Shown here: positions 8,285-17,430 of the stretch, in pieces | Layout of the letters: every line of letters begins with the position of its first letter | How positions within the stretch are numbered: the first letter of the stretch is position 1 | Assembly (NCBI GenBank): GCA_014804755.1 | Contig: JAAUZE010000012.1 | Location: forward strand, 62,001-126,000 | DNA: 64,000 nt | Direction of reading: 5' to 3' | DNA from: Lachnospiraceae bacterium | GTDB lineage: Bacteria; Bacillota; Clostridia; Lachnospirales; Lachnospiraceae | Translations under genes and position numbers: made by a program | The notes under the pieces: generated by a model | Seen by the model: only the letters and a program-made list of their open reading frames with translations | What the model was told of the DNA's origin: nothing | Databases searched by the model: none

Positions 8285-10462
8285 ATGTCTACTAAAATTG
8301 CATTGGCAGGTAATCCGAACTGCGGAAAAACAACGCTGTTTAACGCCCTGACGGGTGCAAATCAGTTTGTCGGTAACTGGCCGGGCGTAACGGTTGAGAA
8401 AAAAGAAGGGAAGCTGAAGGAGAACAAGGAAGTCACCGTCATAGATCTTCCCGGAATCTATTCTTTATCTCCATATACCCTGGAGGAAGTCGTTGCGAGA
8501 AATTATCTGATCGGCAGCGATCCCAACGTCATTATCAATATCGTGGATGGCACGAATATTGAACGAAATCTTTATTTATCCACCCAGCTTTTGGAGCTTG
8601 GCATTCCTGTTGTCATGGCGATCAATATGATGGATATCGTGGAGAAAAGCGGGGACAGCATTCGTGTTGATGAATTATCCAAAAGCCTTGGCTGTGAGGT
8701 TGTGGAAATCTCTGCCCTAAAGGGAAAAGGCATCAAAGAAGTGGTCGGAAAAGCGATTGCAGCGGCACAGAAGAAGGCGGCGCCTCCGGTACATACCTTT
8801 GCGGCTGAGGTAGAAGACGCCATTCATGTGGTGTCCGAACGGCTGCAGGATATTGCTGCAGAAAAAAGACGCTTTTTTGCCATCAAGCTGTTGGAAAAGG
8901 ATGATAAGATTGCGCAGCAAATGACCTCCGTTCCGGATGTGTCAAGTGAGATCCGGACGCTGGAAGAACAGTTTGACGACGATACGGAGAGCATTTTTAC
9001 AAATGAGCGTTACAATTACATTGCATCCGTGATTCAAAAGTGTTATAAAAAGGCAAGCGGAGAAAAGTTGACGCTTTCCGATAAAATTGATAAAATCGTA
9101 ACACATCGAATTTTGGCGCTGCCGATTTTTGCGGTGATCATGTTCCTTGTATATTATATTGCGATGGTAACGGTCGGCGCATTTTGTACGGACTGGACGA
9201 ATGACGTACTGTTTGGCGAGATCGTTCCCGGAGCGGTTGACAGCGTGCTGACGGCGGTTGGCTGCGACGGATGGCTGTACGGACTGATTCAGGACGGTAT
9301 CGTCGCAGGCGTCGGCGCAGTGCTTGGCTTTGTGCCGCAGATGCTGGTACTGTTCCTCCTGCTTGCCTTTTTGGAGGGCTGCGGTTATATGGCGCGTATC
9401 GCGTTTATCATGGATCGTATTTTCCGCAAGTTCGGCTTGTCCGGCAAGTCTTTCATTCCGATGCTGGTTGGCGTCGGCTGCGGCGTTCCCGGCGTGATGG
9501 CGTCCCGTACGATCGAGAATGACAGAGATCGGAAAATGACGATCATGACAACGACCTTTATTCCCTGCGGCGCAAAGATGCCGATCGTCGGTCTGATCGC
9601 AGGCGCGCTGTTCGGCGGCGCAGCATGGGTTGCAACGAGCGCATATTTTATTGGCGTCGCGGCAATTGTCATATCCGGTATCATCTTAAAAAAGACAAAA
9701 ATGTTTGCGGGCGATCCGGCGCCGTTTGTCATGGAGCTTCCGGCATATCACATGCCGACGGTCGGCAGTCTGTTAAGGAGCATGTGGGAGCGTGGCTGGT
9801 CTTTCATCAAAAAAGCGGGAACGATCATCCTGTTATCGACCATCGTGCTCTGGTTCCTGATGAACTTCGGATGGGGCGGAGACGGTTTCGGCATGCTTGA
9901 CTTTGAGGGGCTGGAAGGAGTCGCGCTTGAGGAAGCGGAGGCGGGCAGCATTCTCGCCAAGATCGGAAGCGGCATTGCTTGGATTTTTATTCCGCTCGGC
10001 TTCGGTGACTGGAAGATGGCGGTTGCGTCTGTGACCGGATTGATCGCAAAAGAGAACGTGGTCGGTACGTTCGGCGTTCTGTTCGGTGTGGCGGAGGTTG
10101 CCGAGGAGGGAAATGAGATTTGGGCGTCCCTTGCGGCATGCATGACGCAGACAGCGGCTTATGCATTCCTTGTATTCAACCTCTTATGTGCGCCGTGCTT
10201 TGCGGCGATGGGCGCGATCAAGCGGGAGATGAACAACCGAAAGTGGTTCTGGTTTGCGATCGGTTATCAATGCCTGTTTGCGTACGTCGTGTCTCTCTGC
10301 GTTTATCAGATCGGCGCATTGATCTTTGAGGGCGCGTTCGGAGTGTGGACGGTCGTAGCATTTCTGCTTGTGGCAGGCTTGATCTTTTTGCTTGTCAGAC
10401 CGTATCGGCAAAGCAGTACGCTGCAATTTTCCATGGGCAAAAAGATGTCAAAGGCCAGTTAA
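8285..10462 (+). CDS. feoB: Ferrous iron transporter FeoB
   Basis: A 725-residue inner-membrane Fe2+ transporter. The N-terminal G domain has G1 GNPNCGKTT, DLPGIYSL (G3), NMMD (G4) and SALKGKG (G5). A helical GDI-like linker follows (residues about 165-270), then about ten membrane segments in two Gate repeats, including GCGVPGVMASR and the central ENVVGTFG motif. The ATG at 8285 has AAGGAG at the right spacing; an upstream in-frame ATG at 8255 is less likely. It ends an operon with two feoA genes and is followed by a Cys-rich peptide. Confidence 0.97.
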   Translation: MSTKIALAGNPNCGKTTLFNALTGANQFVGNWPGVTVEKKEGKLKENKEVTVIDLPGIYSLSPYTLEEVVARNYLIGSDPNVIINIVDGTNIERNLYLSTQLLELGIPVVMAINMMDIVEKSGDSIRVDELSKSLGCEVVEISALKGKGIKEVVGKAIAAAQKKAAPPVHTFAAEVEDAIHVVSERLQDIAAEKRRFFAIKLLEKDDKIAQQMTSVPDVSSEIRTLEEQFDDDTESIFTNERYNYIASVIQKCYKKASGEKLTLSDKIDKIVTHRILALPIFAVIMFLVYYIAMVTVGAFCTDWTNDVLFGEIVPGAVDSVLTAVGCDGWLYGLIQDGIVAGVGAVLGFVPQMLVLFLLLAFLEGCGYMARIAFIMDRIFRKFGLSGKSFIPMLVGVGCGVPGVMASRTIENDRDRKMTIMTTTFIPCGAKMPIVGLIAGALFGGAAWVATSAYFIGVAAIVISGIILKKTKMFAGDPAPFVMELPAYHMPTVGSLLRSMWERGWSFIKKAGTIILLSTIVLWFLMNFGWGGDGFGMLDFEGLEGVALEEAEAGSILAKIGSGIAWIFIPLGFGDWKMAVASVTGLIAKENVVGTFGVLFGVAEVAEEGNEIWASLAACMTQTAAYAFLVFNLLCAPCFAAMGAIKREMNNRKWFWFAIGYQCLFAYVVSLCVYQIGALIFEGAFGVWTVVAFLLVAGLIFLLVRPYRQSSTLQFSMGKKMSKAS

Positions 10463-10537
10463 AAAATGATATCATAAACCTGCGGTATGCGTGCATCACA
10501 CTCATGCCGCACATCATAGAAAGATGGGGGAATCAGG

Positions 10538-10687
10538 ATGGGAAATCTGATCGTCGGTGCAGTATTGATCGCGGCAGTTGCGTTTGTCATACGCGGCATG
10601 GTGCGCGATAAGAAAAACGGAAAATCGCTCCAATGCGGGTGCGGCTGTAGTCATTGCAGCGGACATTGTACGGAGTCAAAGAAATAA
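10538..10687 (+). CDS. FeoB-associated Cys-rich membrane peptide
   Basis: A 49-residue peptide: one N-terminal membrane span (NLIVGAVLIAAVAFVIRG), a short basic stretch, and a Cys/His tail CGCGCSHCSGHC. Such peptides are regularly encoded directly after feoB in Firmicutes, and the cluster is presumed to handle Fe2+ at the transporter exit, although the mechanism is unproven. A GGGG/AGG-like site lies upstream. It is 75 bases after feoB and ends the operon. Confidence 0.85.
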   Translation: MGNLIVGAVLIAAVAFVIRGMVRDKKNGKSLQCGCGCSHCSGHCTESKK

Positions 10688-10712
10688 TTCTCTATAAAGT
10701 CATAGGATGAAG

Positions 10713-10760
10713 GGCTGCTTTATGTTATAATAAAAAAGATTATTATAACACGGAGCAGCC
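10713..10760 (+). terminator. Long hairpin after the feo operon
   Basis: GGCTGCT (10713-10719) pairs with AGCAGCC (10754-10760), and an inner GTTATAATA pairs with TTATTATAAC, giving a long interrupted stem followed by TTTAT. It is a probable terminator of the feo operon. The AT-rich inner stem also contains TATAAT, so a promoter role is possible. Confidence 0.6.
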
Positions 10761-10837
10761 TTTATCATGTTTAGGAGAAGAAAGAATCAAGAAATGGATT
10801 TTTTACGGATAGGGGGTTCCGGACGGAAGGAAAGAGC

Positions 10838-12469
10838 ATGGAACAGATAAGACAGAACAAAGGGATTTTACAACACAACTATTATTTGTACCTCACGGAA
10901 TTTTTTGCGGGCATGTCCGTGATGGCGGTGGAGCTTGGAGCGAGCAGACTGTTAGCGCCGTATTTTAGTTCATCGCAGATCGTTTGGACGATCATTATCG
11001 GAACGATCATGATCGCGATGGCGCTCGGCAATATTTACGGCGGACGCAGTGCGGACAAGCACCCCGACCCGGCAAGGCTGTATCGGCGGATATTGATCGC
11101 AGCGATCTGGATCGCAGCGATCCCCGTCGTCGGAAAGTATATCATTTTGGGAATCGCCGGACTGCTTGTTGTCACGATCAACAGCAATTTCCTGATCATT
11201 GCGGCGTTTCTTGCCTGTATGGTCATTTTTGTGTTCCCGCTTTTTTTACTCGGAACGGTGACGCCGTCCCTTGTCAAATATACGGTGGACAGCCTCGACG
11301 ATAGCGGAAAAGTTGTCGGCACGCTCGGCGCGTACAATACGATCGGCAGTATCATTGGAACATTCCTGCCGACTTTTGTGACGATTCCGGCGGTCGGAAC
11401 GACAATGACGTTCTTTATTTTCGGCGGAATCCTGCTTGTGCTGGCTCTCATTTATTTTTATACGACGAGCAGAAAGTTTACGCGGACGGGACTGCCGATC
11501 GTATTTTTTATCGTCTGTCTGGTGTGTGGGCATTCGACGAGCTTCGCGTTTTGGGAGTCCGATTTAGTGTATGAGGGAGAATCCGTATACAATTATCTGC
11601 AGGTGAAGGACACGGGGAACAGCGTGATTCTTTCCACGAATGTGCTGTTCGGCGTGCAGTCGGTGACAATGAAAAATAAGGAGCTGACCGGAATGTATTA
11701 TGATTATGCGATGGCGGCGCCGCTCATGAACCCGGATTACCCGTACGACGGACAGCTTCAAATGCTCATACTCGGGATGGGGACCGGAACGTATGCAAGG
11801 CAGTGTCTTGCGTACCGCGACGGTATGGGCATTGCGGATATGGACATTGTCGGCGTGGAGATTGATGAAAAGATCACGGATTTATCGGAGCGCTATTTTG
11901 ACCTCCCGCAGTCTGTGCGCACGGTCAATTATGACGGCAGGGCGTATTTACAGGCGGCGAACGAGCGCTATGACGTTATCATGGTGGATGCGTATCAGGA
12001 TATTACGATACCGTTTCAGATGTCCTCCGTTGAGTTTTTTACGCTGGTAAAAGAGCATTTAACGGAAAACGGCGTCATGGTCGTCAATATGAATATGCAT
12101 AGCAGCAGTGAGAGCAGCATCAACGCGTATCTGGCGGATACGATCGCCGCAGTTTTTCCCTATGTCTATACGGTGGACGTGCCGGGAACGACGAACCGGG
12201 AACTGTTTGCCTCACAGCATGCGGATATGATGCCGCTGCTTGAGGCGCATGAGGAGGCGCTGACGGATGATGCGCTGCGGTCTTTAATGCAGGAGGTTCG
12301 GGAGCGCATCGTTTCTTATGAGGCGGGAGAGCATCTTTTGACGGACGATCAGGCGCCGGTCGAACTGCTTGGCATGGAGGTCATTGATTCCTTGATTCAG
12401 GATGAACTCGGTTATTATAAAGAACGGTTTCAGCAGGACGGCATTTCGGGGATTTTGGGTGACTTATGA
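10838..12469 (+). CDS. Membrane-fused spermidine synthase-like protein
   Basis: A 543-residue fusion. Residues about 20-230 carry six or seven membrane segments resembling an MFS half. The cytoplasmic part (about 250-520) is a SpeE-like Rossmann methyltransferase fold: LGMGTGTYAR (cofactor loop), GVEIDEKI, and MVDAYQDITIPFQMSSVEFF in the position of the polyamine active site. Such MFS/spermidine synthase fusions are common in anaerobes, and real polyamine activity is unproven. The stop overlaps the next ATG by 4 bases (ATGA), so it is co-translated with the GTPase-nuclease. Confidence 0.82.
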   Translation: MEQIRQNKGILQHNYYLYLTEFFAGMSVMAVELGASRLLAPYFSSSQIVWTIIIGTIMIAMALGNIYGGRSADKHPDPARLYRRILIAAIWIAAIPVVGKYIILGIAGLLVVTINSNFLIIAAFLACMVIFVFPLFLLGTVTPSLVKYTVDSLDDSGKVVGTLGAYNTIGSIIGTFLPTFVTIPAVGTTMTFFIFGGILLVLALIYFYTTSRKFTRTGLPIVFFIVCLVCGHSTSFAFWESDLVYEGESVYNYLQVKDTGNSVILSTNVLFGVQSVTMKNKELTGMYYDYAMAAPLMNPDYPYDGQLQMLILGMGTGTYARQCLAYRDGMGIADMDIVGVEIDEKITDLSERYFDLPQSVRTVNYDGRAYLQAANERYDVIMVDAYQDITIPFQMSSVEFFTLVKEHLTENGVMVVNMNMHSSSESSINAYLADTIAAVFPYVYTVDVPGTTNRELFASQHADMMPLLEAHEEALTDDALRSLMQEVRERIVSYEAGEHLLTDDQAPVELLGMEVIDSLIQDELGYYKERFQQDGISGILGDL

Positions 12470-15294
12470 AAAAACTGGTATGCGGAATTCTCGCCCATGT
12501 GGATTCGGGAAAAACAACCTTGTCCGAGGCGTTGCTTTATACGGGCGGAACGATCAAAAAGGCGGGAAGGGTCGATAAGCAGGATGCTTTTTTAGATAAT
12601 TTCGAGATGGAGCGGGAGCGGGGGATCACCATATTTTCGAAGCAGGCCATGATCCGGACCCCCAAGCTGCAATTAACGCTGGTCGATACGCCGGGACATG
12701 TGGATTTTTCGGCGGAGACGGAGCGCGCGCTTCAGATATTGGATGCGGCGATCTTGGTCGTCAGCGCGCCGGACGGGGTGCAGGGACATACGGAAACCTT
12801 GTGGCGGCTGCTTGCACGCTACCGGATTCCGGTATTTTTATTTATCAATAAAACGGATTTACCCTGCCGGAAAAGAGAGGCGCTCATGGCGGAGCTTACG
12901 GCGAAGCTGTCCGCGGGCTGTCTGGATTTTGGGACGCAGGGAACGGAAGCGTTTTATGAGCAGGCGGCGCTTGTCTGTGAGCGGGCGTTGGAACAATATC
13001 TGGCGGACGGTGTACTGACAGACGATCAGCTTTCCGCGCTGATTGCCGATCGTAAGCTGTTTCCGTGCTTTTTTGGCTCCGCGCTGAAAAACGAGGGTGT
13101 TCGGGAACTGCTAGACGCACTGGAACGCTACGCGCCTGAGAAGTCTTATGGTGAGGCGTTTGCGGCGAGGGTGTATAAGATCGGCAGGGATGCGCAGGGA
13201 AACCGCCTGACTTACTTAAAAATAACGGGCGGCTCACTTGCGGTGCGTGATGTGGTGAACTACGGTGACGGCGACCGCGCGCATAGTGAAAAAATCAATC
13301 AGATCCGCATCTATTCGGGTGCGCGGTACGAAACGCCCGCATCGGTGCTGGCGGGAGAAGTCTGCGCGGTCACGGGGCTCACCGCCACCGCGGCGGGAGA
13401 GGGCTTAGGAGCGGAAAACGCATCAGCGCAGCCGTTTTTTGTTCCCGTGCTGACCTATCGACTCATCCTGCCCGACGATGTTTCGGCGGCACAGTTTATG
13501 CCGAAGCTCTATCAGCTTGAGGAGGAGGAGCCGCAGCTTCATGTATGCTGGGACGAACACCTTTCGGAGATTCATGTGCAGCTCATGGGCGAGGTGCAGA
13601 CCGAGGTGGTTCAGAGGATGATCGCGGAACGGTTTGACGTAGCAGTACATTTCGGAGCGGGGAAGATTTTATATCGGGAGACGCTTGCCGAGCCGGTGGA
13701 GGGGGTCGGCCATTATGAGCCGCTTAGGCATTATGCGGAGGTGCATCTTCTCATGGAGCCGGGAGAGCCGGGGAGCGGACTTGTGTTCGCGAGTGCCTGC
13801 AGCGAGGAGATCCTTGAAAAGAATTGGCAGCGGCTGGTGTTGACGCATTTAGAAGAAAAAGAGCATGTCGGCGTGCTGACGGGTGCGCCGATCACGGATA
13901 TGACGATCACGCTCGTGTCGGGGCGGGCACATTTGAAACATACCGAAGGCGGTGATTTCAGACAGGCTACCTACCGGGCAGTGAGACAGGGGCTTCGGAG
14001 CGCGCGGTGCGTGCTGTTGGAACCTTATTATCATTTTTGCATTACCGTGCCCGCGCAGCAGATCGGCAGAGTCATGACCGATATGGAAAAAAAGCACGCG
14101 CAGTTTGGCGCGCCGGAAGCATCCGAAGAGCAGATGACGCTTGAGGGAATCGTTCCGGCGTCGGAGATGGCGGGTTATGCAAAAGAACTTGCCGCCTATA
14201 CGAAAGGGCGCGGCAGGATGAATCTATCCCTGCACGGCTACGGGCGCTGCCATAATGCAGAGGAGATCGTCTCGGAAAGCGGCTATGACCCGGAGGCGGA
14301 TACGGAGAATCCGACGGGCTCGATTTTTTGCGGGCACGGAGCCGGATTTTATGTGCCATGGAATGAGGTATATGATTACATGCATATGGAAGCTGTTTCT
14401 TTGGCAGAGAGACGGACTGCGGAAGCAGGGGAAGCGGAGAAATTCGGTTACACAGGAGAGGACGGCGTGTATGTATCCGGATATGCGGGAAGAAACGGCG
14501 TGCATGCGGACGGGGATATGCCGATAGATGAGGCTGGCATGTATGCGTCTGATTTTGCAAAGGGAAATGAAGAGCGTGCGATCGGCACGGAGGAGATTGA
14601 CGAGATCATAAGAAGAAGCGGCGGCGCAAACCGGAAGGAAGATGTTTCTGAGAGAAAAATCTGGAGCAGGCGTTATGATGGCGGGGGGCTGACAGACGGC
14701 GGGAATGCGGCGGATGGTGTGCGTGCTTCGAACAGGGCGAAAAACATAGCAGGTGATAGGAATGCGGCAGTCAAGATGCAGAAGGCAGGAACCGCGGCGA
14801 ACGAAGAATATCTCCTTGTAGATGGCTATAACGTGATCTTTGCATGGGAGGATCTCAGCGCGCTTGCCGGGGCAAATGTGGATGCGGCACGCGGGAAGCT
14901 CATGGATGTGCTGTGCAATTATCAGGCGATGCGGGCCTGTGAGGTCATTGTGGTATTTGACGCGTACCGCGTGCAGGGACATGCCGAGGAGATCATCGAT
15001 TATCATAATATTCATGTGGTCTTTACCAAAGAAGCAGAGACCGCAGATCAATATATTGAAAAATTCGCGCACGAGAACGGCAAAAAATACCGGATCACAG
15101 TGGCAACGTCGGATGGATTGGAGCAGATCATCATTCGCGGACAGGGCTGTGCGCTGCTTTCGTCAAGGGAACTGCGCGAGGAGATCGCATTGCGGAGCGA
15201 GCAGCTGCGGCAAGAACATATGACGCAGACGAAGCGGCTTGGAAATACGATGGAGGAGAAGCTGAAAGCGCTGAATACGGATGCGGAAGGATGA
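12466..15294 (+). CDS. Tet(M)/EF-G-type ribosomal GTPase fused to a C-terminal NYN (YacP/Rae1-like) nuclease domain
   Basis: A 942-residue protein with two parts. Residues about 1-640 are an EF-G-like GTPase of the tetracycline ribosomal protection family: G1 AHVDSGKTT (10-18), D74TPGH78, N128KTD131, then domains II-V with YEPLRHYAEVHLLMEP in domain IV. Residues about 642-780 are a low-conservation charged linker. Residues 781-942 are a NYN domain: LLVD786GYNVI, VVFD832AY and TSD883GLEQ give the acidic metal site of YacP/Rae1 nucleases. Rae1 cuts mRNA in the ribosomal A site, the place where Tet(M)-type GTPases bind. Real tetracycline resistance is not shown by sequence. It overlaps the preceding gene by 4 bases. 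Confidence 0.9.
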   Translation: MKKLVCGILAHVDSGKTTLSEALLYTGGTIKKAGRVDKQDAFLDNFEMERERGITIFSKQAMIRTPKLQLTLVDTPGHVDFSAETERALQILDAAILVVSAPDGVQGHTETLWRLLARYRIPVFLFINKTDLPCRKREALMAELTAKLSAGCLDFGTQGTEAFYEQAALVCERALEQYLADGVLTDDQLSALIADRKLFPCFFGSALKNEGVRELLDALERYAPEKSYGEAFAARVYKIGRDAQGNRLTYLKITGGSLAVRDVVNYGDGDRAHSEKINQIRIYSGARYETPASVLAGEVCAVTGLTATAAGEGLGAENASAQPFFVPVLTYRLILPDDVSAAQFMPKLYQLEEEEPQLHVCWDEHLSEIHVQLMGEVQTEVVQRMIAERFDVAVHFGAGKILYRETLAEPVEGVGHYEPLRHYAEVHLLMEPGEPGSGLVFASACSEEILEKNWQRLVLTHLEEKEHVGVLTGAPITDMTITLVSGRAHLKHTEGGDFRQATYRAVRQGLRSARCVLLEPYYHFCITVPAQQIGRVMTDMEKKHAQFGAPEASEEQMTLEGIVPASEMAGYAKELAAYTKGRGRMNLSLHGYGRCHNAEEIVSESGYDPEADTENPTGSIFCGHGAGFYVPWNEVYDYMHMEAVSLAERRTAEAGEAEKFGYTGEDGVYVSGYAGRNGVHADGDMPIDEAGMYASDFAKGNEERAIGTEEIDEIIRRSGGANRKEDVSERKIWSRRYDGGGLTDGGNAADGVRASNRAKNIAGDRNAAVKMQKAGTAANEEYLLVDGYNVIFAWEDLSALAGANVDAARGKLMDVLCNYQAMRACEVIVVFDAYRVQGHAEEIIDYHNIHVVFTKEAETADQYIEKFAHENGKKYRITVATSDGLEQIIIRGQGCALLSSRELREEIALRSEQLRQEHMTQTKRLGNTMEEKLKALNTDAEG

Positions 15295-15465
15295 AACGGG
15301 GATGATTATCTTTGCCCGGATGTCGGTGCGACATGATACTGAATCGGTTTATATTGCTTTTCTGCCTGTTTTCGGCTAAAATAGAATAAAAGTATAAATT
15401 AGCCGAGAAAACAATTTTCTCCTCAAAAATAGCCGCGTGTTATTTCGTAAGACAGGGAGGCCTGC
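15295..15465 (+). promoter_or_regulatory. Promoter overlapping an inverted repeat before the DUF4143 ATPase
   Basis: TTGCTT (15354-15359), 17 bases, TAAAAT (15377-15382). The -10 overlaps TTTTCGGCTAA (15369-15379), which is mirrored by TTAGCCGAGAAAA (15399-15411) with 19 bases between. This looks like an operator or a 5' UTR hairpin. GGGAGG then precedes the start codon. Confidence 0.5.
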
Positions 15466-16689
15466 ATGAATTATATAAGTAGAAATTTGGAGCGCATAGT
15501 CAGCCAGGTAACCAAGGAATATCCGGTCGTACTGGTTACCGGACCAAGACAGGTCGGCAAGACTACGATGCTTCAGAGAATGATGGAAGGAACCAATAGG
15601 GGTTATGTTTCTTTGGATGATTTGAATGAGAGAGCGATTGCCAAGACGGATCCGGAGATGTTTTTGCAATTACACAGACCACCGGTGTTAATTGATGAAG
15701 TACAGTATGCACCGGAGCTGTTTACCTATATTAAAATGCATGTAGATCGCGATCATGAGCCGGGAGCGTTTTGGTTGACCGGGTCTCAGGTATTTAAGCT
15801 GATGCGTGGAGTACAGGAGTCACTTGCGGGAAGGGTGGCGGTGCTTTCCTTAACTTCATTATCGCAGGCAGAAATAAGCGGTGGGGAGACGGAGCCGTTT
15901 ACGGTTGATCTGGAGGCGTTGTCGGTCAGAAAAAAAGAGAGAGAACCGGCGGATACAAGAGCAGTTTTTGAACGCATTTACAAAGGTTCGATGCCGGCTA
16001 TCGTGAGTGGGGCAAACAGTAGCAGTCAGATTTTTTACAGTAGTTATTTAAGAACGTATATTGAATGGGATGTAAGGGAACTGTCGGATGCAATAGATTC
16101 TTTGAAATTCCTTCGTTTTATGACAGCGGTGGCGGCAAGATGCGGTCAGATGCTGAATGTGGCTGACATTGCCAGAGATGCGGATATCAATCAAAAACAA
16201 GCGAAGGACTGGCTGGTTATTTTGGAGACGCTTGGCATCATTTTTTATCTGCAGCCCTATTTCAACAATCACTTAAAGCGTCTTGTAAAAACACCAAAAC
16301 TGTACTTCTATGATACGGGGCTGGTTTGTTATCTGACAAAATGGAGCAGCGCGGAGACGTTGGAGAGCGGAGCCATGAATGGGGCTATATTGGAAAATTA
16401 TGTTGTGGCTGAGATTATGAAAACGTATCTGAATAACGGGAGAGAACCCTATATGTATTATTATCGTGACAAGGATGCGAAGGAGATTGATATTGTGTTG
16501 GAGCGCGACGGCGAGCTCAATCCGATAGAGATCAAAAAAACTTCGAACCCCGGAACAGAGTTGATAAAGGCGTTCAGCCTGCTGGATAGAGCTTCCGTAC
16601 CACGTTCTAAGGGAGCAGTGATCTGTATGAAGCCGGAGTTTAGCGCAATCGACCGAGATCATTATATCGTGCCGGTTTGGATGGTTTAA
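15466..16689 (+). CDS. AAA_14/DUF4143 family ATPase
   Basis: A 407-residue protein of the mobile AAA_14 + DUF4143 family. Walker A is GPRQVGKTT (residues 26-34), Walker B is VLIDEVQYAPEL, and WLTGSQVFKLM is the sensor-like motif. The C-terminal half (about 200-400) has DUF4143 with YFYDTGLVCYL and a PD-(D/E)XK-like EIDIVLERDGELNPIEIK motif. The cellular role of the family is unknown; members are scattered accessory genes, sometimes proposed as toxin-like or regulatory. It is a single gene with its own promoter. Confidence 0.88.
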   Translation: MNYISRNLERIVSQVTKEYPVVLVTGPRQVGKTTMLQRMMEGTNRGYVSLDDLNERAIAKTDPEMFLQLHRPPVLIDEVQYAPELFTYIKMHVDRDHEPGAFWLTGSQVFKLMRGVQESLAGRVAVLSLTSLSQAEISGGETEPFTVDLEALSVRKKEREPADTRAVFERIYKGSMPAIVSGANSSSQIFYSSYLRTYIEWDVRELSDAIDSLKFLRFMTAVAARCGQMLNVADIARDADINQKQAKDWLVILETLGIIFYLQPYFNNHLKRLVKTPKLYFYDTGLVCYLTKWSSAETLESGAMNGAILENYVVAEIMKTYLNNGREPYMYYYRDKDAKEIDIVLERDGELNPIEIKKTSNPGTELIKAFSLLDRASVPRSKGAVICMKPEFSAIDRDHYIVPVWMV

Positions 16690-16723
16690 TGATCGCTATT
16701 GATTGATCAGAGCGGAGGATTGT

Positions 16724-17410
16724 ATGAAATTGCGCATTCAAAATATCGTTGTGCTTATGCTTTGCCTGTTTGTATTCAGTGGCTGCGGTGTCTCACAAGA
16801 TAACAGTGATGATGCGTTATCGAACGCGGAAATGCAGGAAACAGACATCTGGGAGAGCACGCAGGAAACAGATGAGGAAGCAACGGTGGTTGCTGAGCTT
16901 GGATCGGAAGAATTGCTGGATGCATTTCTTGCCGGTGAAATTCCGGCATTTTATGGCGATGGAGATGAAGGAAGTATCCTGTTTGACCAGCTGTCACATG
17001 ATGAGGATGAGTGGGATTGTCATTCTGTCGGAGAGCGGATTGACCTGGATAATGATGGCGAAAACGAGCAAATTGTGAATGGGCCATATGGAGGGATTTA
17101 TTTTGACGCGAGAGACGGAAAAGTCTATGTGTTAGCAGAAGGGGAGGGAACTGCCGGATTTCTGTCTTATGCAGTCTACGATAATGCGACATGGATTGTA
17201 CATAGTGATACTACACATGCGGGAAGGCAGACCTATTGGTTGACGAGGTTCGATGGCGGAGGGAATATTGTAGACGAATTTAAGCTGGGGGCGGAATACT
17301 GGGAGTCCGCTGACGGTACCTATGATGAAAACAGTGATTTTACTTATCGTGACGAAGAAATATCCATGGAAGAATATGAGAAATTAATCAAAGAGATTTT
17401 TGGTTTGTAA
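16724..17410 (+). CDS. Secreted lipoprotein of unknown function
   Basis: A 228-residue protein. The signal peptide ends in VFSGC with Cys21 as the lipid anchor, followed by an acidic, Ser/Thr-rich spacer. The folded part has DLDNDGENEQIV, resembling a calcium-binding loop (DxDxDG), and FDARDGKVYVL. GGAGG supports the ATG at 16724; the upstream ATG at 16703 lacks a site. I recognise no family. It is 35 bases after the ATPase and 20 bases before an MFS gene. Confidence 0.72.
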   Translation: MKLRIQNIVVLMLCLFVFSGCGVSQDNSDDALSNAEMQETDIWESTQETDEEATVVAELGSEELLDAFLAGEIPAFYGDGDEGSILFDQLSHDEDEWDCHSVGERIDLDNDGENEQIVNGPYGGIYFDARDGKVYVLAEGEGTAGFLSYAVYDNATWIVHSDTTHAGRQTYWLTRFDGGGNIVDEFKLGAEYWESADGTYDENSDFTYRDEEISMEEYEKLIKEIFGL

Positions 17411-17430
17411 ATCTACGCAAAGGAACAGAA

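Noticed and set aside
14224-15072. A 282-codon minus-strand frame within the GTPase-nuclease gene
   Set aside because: It is antisense to confirmed coding sequence that contains the NYN domain; no start site or family supports it.
12466-15294. Calling this gene a tetracycline resistance determinant (tetM/tetO/tetW)
   Set aside because: The GTPase part is of that superfamily, but the fused nuclease, the long linker and the chromosomal context argue against a simple acquired resistance gene. No sequence feature proves drug protection.
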